From RZYY01 sp036794825 (GTDB taxonomy: Bacteria > Bacteroidota > Bacteroidia > Bacteroidales > 4484-276): a stretch of DNA of 64,000 nucleotides. Both the position numbers and the translations under genes were made by a program. Numbering within the stretch: position 1 is the first letter of the stretch; each line of letters begins with the position of its first letter. The stretch covers positions 124,001 through 188,000 of the forward strand of contig DAIRGA010000001.1 in NCBI GenBank assembly GCA_036794825.1. Direction: 5' to 3'. The notes under the pieces are model-generated. The model saw only the letters and a program-made list of their open reading frames with translations. It was not told the origin of the DNA and made no database searches. Of this stretch, positions 62,101 through 64,000 are shown in pieces.

Positions 62101-63262
62101 TATCTCAAATTATATTGCAAAAGCCTTAGCAGCTGATTCCTATTGGAATCAAAATAATACTCCTTGTGCACCAGGCAATAATTTTTCCACAAACAACGCA
62201 ACAGGGTTTTCTGGTTTTCCTGGTGGATATGGATTTCAAAATAATTTCCAAAATTCTACTAACTATGGTGTCTGGTGGAGTTCTTCACAAATACCTAGCA
62301 GTGGTGGTCTTACCTTCATTATATTTAATGACAGCCCAACTGTCGGCCAGGGTGATTGGCACAGGAGCTATGGATTAAGCGTCCGTTGCCTCAAAGACGA
62401 AACAACTTCTTCCCAACTTAATGTAACTCCACCAAGCCAGGATGTTTTAAATGATGCCGGTACAACAACTTTTGAAGTTACTTCCAATACTTCCTGGGCA
62501 GTTGAAGAAAATATTTCATGGCTTTCAGTTTCTCCACTAAGTGGCAGCGGCAATGGTACAATAACAGTTACTTATGATGCAAATCTCGATACCGAACCCA
62601 GAATTGGGCAAATTACATTCACGGCCGAAGGAGGAAATCCAGTTGTAACTGTTTCGGTAAATCAGGCGGGTGCTCCGCAGTCTTGTGGCCAAATTGTGGA
62701 TGCCAGGGATGGCCAAACATACAATACAGTACAAATTGGGACTCAATGCTGGATGAGAGAAAACTTGAACTACGAAACTGGTAATAGTTGGTGCTATGAG
62801 AACAATCCAGCAAATTGTGATATTTATGGAAGGCTTTATGACTGGAATACTGCCCTTTCAGCCTGCCCAACTGGATGGCATTTACCAAATTTAGCAGAGT
62901 GGAGTGATTTAACAGATTTTGTGAGTAGCCAACCAATGTATCTGTGTAATGGCAATACAGATTGGGTTGGAAAAGCACTTGCATCAACTTCAGGTTGGAA
63001 CTATTATGAATACAACGCTTGTTCAATTGGATATAACCAAAATTTAAACAATGCCACCGGCTTTACAGGCCATGCGGGTGGCTTACGCGAGGTCAACAGT
63101 ACATTCATCTACAAAGGTGGCGAATGCTTCTTCTGGAGTACTACTGAGTATGAAACTACAGAAGCCTTTAGCCTGCAATTGGATTATGGCAGCCCAGGAG
63201 CATACCATTACAACCACAATAAAGATTGTGGGGTGAGTGTCCGTTGTTTAAAGGACAATTGA
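59111..63262 (+). CDS. Large secreted multidomain FISUMP/BACON protein
   Basis: A 1383-residue secreted protein; ATG 59111 (MKKSLLF) is used rather than one nine codons earlier. Domain order by position: signal peptide and N-terminal tail-fibre-like head (59.1-59.7 kb, GINYQTVVRNGDG); FISUMP domain 1 (59.78-60.34 kb, CGQIFTDPRDKQQYQTVQIG); a beta-rich domain (60.36-61.43 kb); an Ig/Big-like domain (61.43-61.74 kb); FISUMP 2 (61.75-62.40 kb); a BACON domain (62.40-62.68 kb, TFEVTSNTSWAVEENISWLS); FISUMP 3 (62.68-63.26 kb). FISUMP (Fibrobacter succinogenes major paralogous domain) is of unknown function. No type IX sorting domain is visible. It is followed by non-coding repeats. Confidence 0.85.
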   Translation: MKKSLLFLVIILAGLSVTGQTPQGINYQTVVRNGDGEALPHTDIWLKVSILADAPDGTVVYSEVHPAATNGFGLVNLVIGQGTVLIGNFGAVEWGKSSHFLEMAIDLTGGGEFQVMGVSQFLSVPYALYSGQTGDTTNWQKNQNVVYYNKGQVGIGTNQPDSSAKLDVNSNSQGFLPPRMTTEERDSIPNPAAGLIIFNTNTHCINFFNGVEWVEYGRDPLDTFECGQIFTDPRDKQQYQTVQIGDQCWFAKNLNVGTKINATQNQTDNGIVEKYCYENVPANCGKFGGLYQWDEMRAYDTLENTKGICPEGWHLPNQAEWQTLFDAFGGAEAAGTELASTGTSGFDALMNGKFDAVAGFSGQNNLSTFWSSSGTPGAQATGYDFTSGSPVVNTGNSSVFNGYGVRCLKGLPNVTDPNLKVIDTTVYRLVSDSLEMEQGTYRYQIIGSRKAKDLIVAENIVVGIEIDGYLRKVDEASINGNEMTLTTSDATFEDAFIEGEFSFNAGLTGKGKPALTLTRILYLAPGVEISPQKDGFTYNFSNLVLYEGDNVSVTIPQGHFTLDPQFNFDFKFKNKQVKRLSFYADNAILENSLDVQLNATGSVSKEYEKTLAKIEKYIGFMAGPVPVIVVITTKLKGKLNCSFDAAFMATTGYTNTNTVSFGVKYEYGNWQRIWNLIPETQLHPINWNGTISLGQNLTIVPEIDIKFYGVAGPYFNLPVWEQLDANLAVPEMNYDATLDVGLDGNIGAEVTIFGKTLASYNKELFGFKKNLYNSPAKLEIVSGNNQTGYVNSPLPAPLKVKVTDSKGLTYLPSRVHFTIETGGGTLSETDLWTDATGFAQTSWTLGALAGEQSVKAEVFKADGTAINSSPQVFTVTTQGTPGQCGQPFTDARDGQTYNTVQIGNQCWMKENLNIGTRIDGSVDMSDNNTIEKYCYENNPSNCNIYGGLYQWNEMMQYKSNAGEQGICPVGWHLPTTSKDWSNLQSFLEGQTTYRCNGISNYIAKALAADSYWNQNNTPCAPGNNFSTNNATGFSGFPGGYGFQNNFQNSTNYGVWWSSSQIPSSGGLTFIIFNDSPTVGQGDWHRSYGLSVRCLKDETTSSQLNVTPPSQDVLNDAGTTTFEVTSNTSWAVEENISWLSVSPLSGSGNGTITVTYDANLDTEPRIGQITFTAEGGNPVVTVSVNQAGAPQSCGQIVDARDGQTYNTVQIGTQCWMRENLNYETGNSWCYENNPANCDIYGRLYDWNTALSACPTGWHLPNLAEWSDLTDFVSSQPMYLCNGNTDWVGKALASTSGWNYYEYNACSIGYNQNLNNATGFTGHAGGLREVNSTFIYKGGECFFWSTTEYETTEAFSLQLDYGSPGAYHYNHNKDCGVSVRCLKDN

Positions 63263-63651
63263 TTTTCATTTTTGAATAGCCGAAAATGGCTATTCCGGCT
63301 GCGGGTTTGGTTAAAGTATCGAAGGAAAGTTCCAAAAGAAATTCTAAAATTGAAAATGTTGAAAATAAGGTAATAAGGTTATTGAATTTCATTGCGTTAC
63401 CCTTTTTACTAAGATTTGGAAAATGGATAAGGTTTTGCTTTTCCGGTGGGGAGCAAAAAGAACTGGCCAGGTCATTTTGAATTCAAACTTCCTGGATATT
63501 TTAGGGGGGTTGAAAAGTAATTCCTGCAATTTCCGGTTTCCAAAAATGGCTGCTTAGGATCAGTAAACCTTATTTCCCATAAATCAATCTTAGTAGAACT
63601 GATCGATCTCTATAAATAATCAAACCTTATTACCTTATTTTCAATGGATTG

Positions 63652-63684
63652 AGCCCTGACAGGGTTCCAAACCCTGTCAGGGCT
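63652..63684. repeat. Perfect 15-bp inverted repeat (palindromic hairpin)
   Basis: AGCCCTGACAGGGTT (63652-63666) is followed by three bases and its exact reverse complement (63670-63684). Each arm itself holds a CCCTGACAGGG palindrome. Its form is that of REP/MITE-like hairpins known as dispersed repeats in Bacteroidota. Confidence 0.8.
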
Positions 63685-63862
63685 TTCTGGTCATAACCAC
63701 CTTCCAACGATAATAAGGTTATTGATTTTCATTAGGTTACCTTTTCTACTAAGGTTTAGGGAGAGGATAAGGTTTTGCTTTTCCGGTGGGAAGCAAAAAG
63801 AACCAGTCAGGTCATTTTGAATTCAAACTTCCTGGATATTTTAGGGGGGTTGAAAAGTAATT

Positions 63863-63962
63863 NNNNNNNNNNNNNNNNNNNNNNNNNNNNNNNNNNNNNN
63901 NNNNNNNNNNNNNNNNNNNNNNNNNNNNNNNNNNNNNNNNNNNNNNNNNNNNNNNNNNNNNN
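63863..63962. other. Assembly gap of exactly 100 N
   Basis: The run of N is a scaffold join of unknown length. The sequence on either side joins seamlessly when compared with the uninterrupted copy at 63513-63560, so the true gap may be near zero or a collapsed repeat. Confidence 0.95.
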
Positions 63963-64000
63963 CCTGCAATTTCCGGTTTCCAAAAATGGCTGCATAGGAT

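Larger units (their letters stand above)
63263..64000. repeat. Direct repeats of about 190 bases in a non-coding 3' region
   Basis: Copy 1 occupies 63371-63560 and copy 2 starts at 63711, an exact offset of 340 bases. Both include the segments TAATAAGGTT, GGTCATTTTGAATTCAAAC and TTTTAGGGGGGTTGAAAAG with about 5-10 percent mismatch in the left part. No open frame longer than 65 codons is credible. Between the copies lie A/T-rich sequence and a palindrome. A weak hairpin AATAGCC/GGCTATT is at 63275-63294 after the FISUMP stop. Confidence 0.8.

Noticed and set aside
63286..63480. 64-residue frame downstream of the FISUMP gene
   Set aside because: Falls in the direct-repeat region and is not preserved in the second copy.
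63371..64000. CRISPR array
   Set aside because: The repeats are about 190 bases long, only two copies, without short spacers, and no cas genes are present.

Overview
The window looks like a chromosomal segment from a member of the Bacteroidota, probably class Bacteroidia and probably an uncultured genome assembled from short reads (one run of exactly 100 N near the right end). Evidence: the ATP synthase operon starts with the beta and epsilon genes (atpD-atpC-atpB-atpE-atpF-atpH-atpA-atpG); the succinate dehydrogenase/fumarate reductase is the three-gene C-A-B type; the envelope cluster nadK / DUF6089 / uppS / bamA / ompH / ompH is present; many lipoproteins and BACON and FISUMP domains occur; and promoters fit the Bacteroidota consensus TTTG / TAnnTTTG rather than -35/-10 boxes.

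Layout. 1-5490: an unidentified C-terminal fragment, a GNAT acetyltransferase, guanine deaminase, a broken outer-membrane lipid A deacylase-like gene, an RprX/RprY-like two-component system and a divergent Cys-rich exported small protein. 5630-8525: pdxH, a U32 peptidase-family tRNA hydroxylation-type protein and a PHP histidinol phosphatase. 8537-14934 (minus): a block of exported proteins, namely a modular leucine-rich-repeat protein, two proteins of unknown function, a coiled-coil lipoprotein and a papain-fold C1 peptidase. 14993-19083 (minus): a PAS-rich HisKA_3 kinase, its NarL-type regulator, a degenerate stand-alone receiver protein and a probable short orphan transcript. The last two are preceded by the same 18-bp dyad at the same distance from a promoter -7 element. 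19154-21959: mutS and tRNA-Pro(GGG). 22141-31134: a membrane glycosyltransferase and the full ATP synthase operon. 31245-41846: adenylyl-sulfate reductase, UPF0316 protein, LolC/E-type permease, an exported PHP hydrolase, frdCAB, an M24 aminopeptidase and an alpha/beta hydrolase. 41883-49110 (minus): outer-membrane biogenesis (nadK, lipoprotein, DUF6089, uppS, bamA, two Skp/OmpH). 49171-53086 (minus): an ECF sigma factor with an anti-sigma/beta-barrel fusion, an LVIVD propeller lipoprotein and a barrel protein. 53263-58627: BamA-like protein, CBS-ACT protein, rsgA, cupin, PrsW-like protein and malate dehydrogenase. 59111-63262: a large secreted FISUMP/BACON protein. 63263-64000: non-coding direct repeats, a perfect palindrome and the assembly gap.

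How the genes work together. Energy metabolism is represented by ATP synthase, fumarate reductase/succinate dehydrogenase and malate dehydrogenase, consistent with fumarate respiration or a partly reductive TCA branch. Envelope building is the second theme (BamA, Skp/OmpH, UppS, Lol-type permease, BamA-like protein). Signalling is the third (three regulatory modules). The most unusual material is the paired, identically spaced dyad promoters at 15329-15399 and 15853-15923 beside a NarL-type regulator, together with the orphan transcript that one of them would drive. Several long open frames began upstream of likely promoters, and I moved their starts to the first codon downstream of the TAnnTTTG element.
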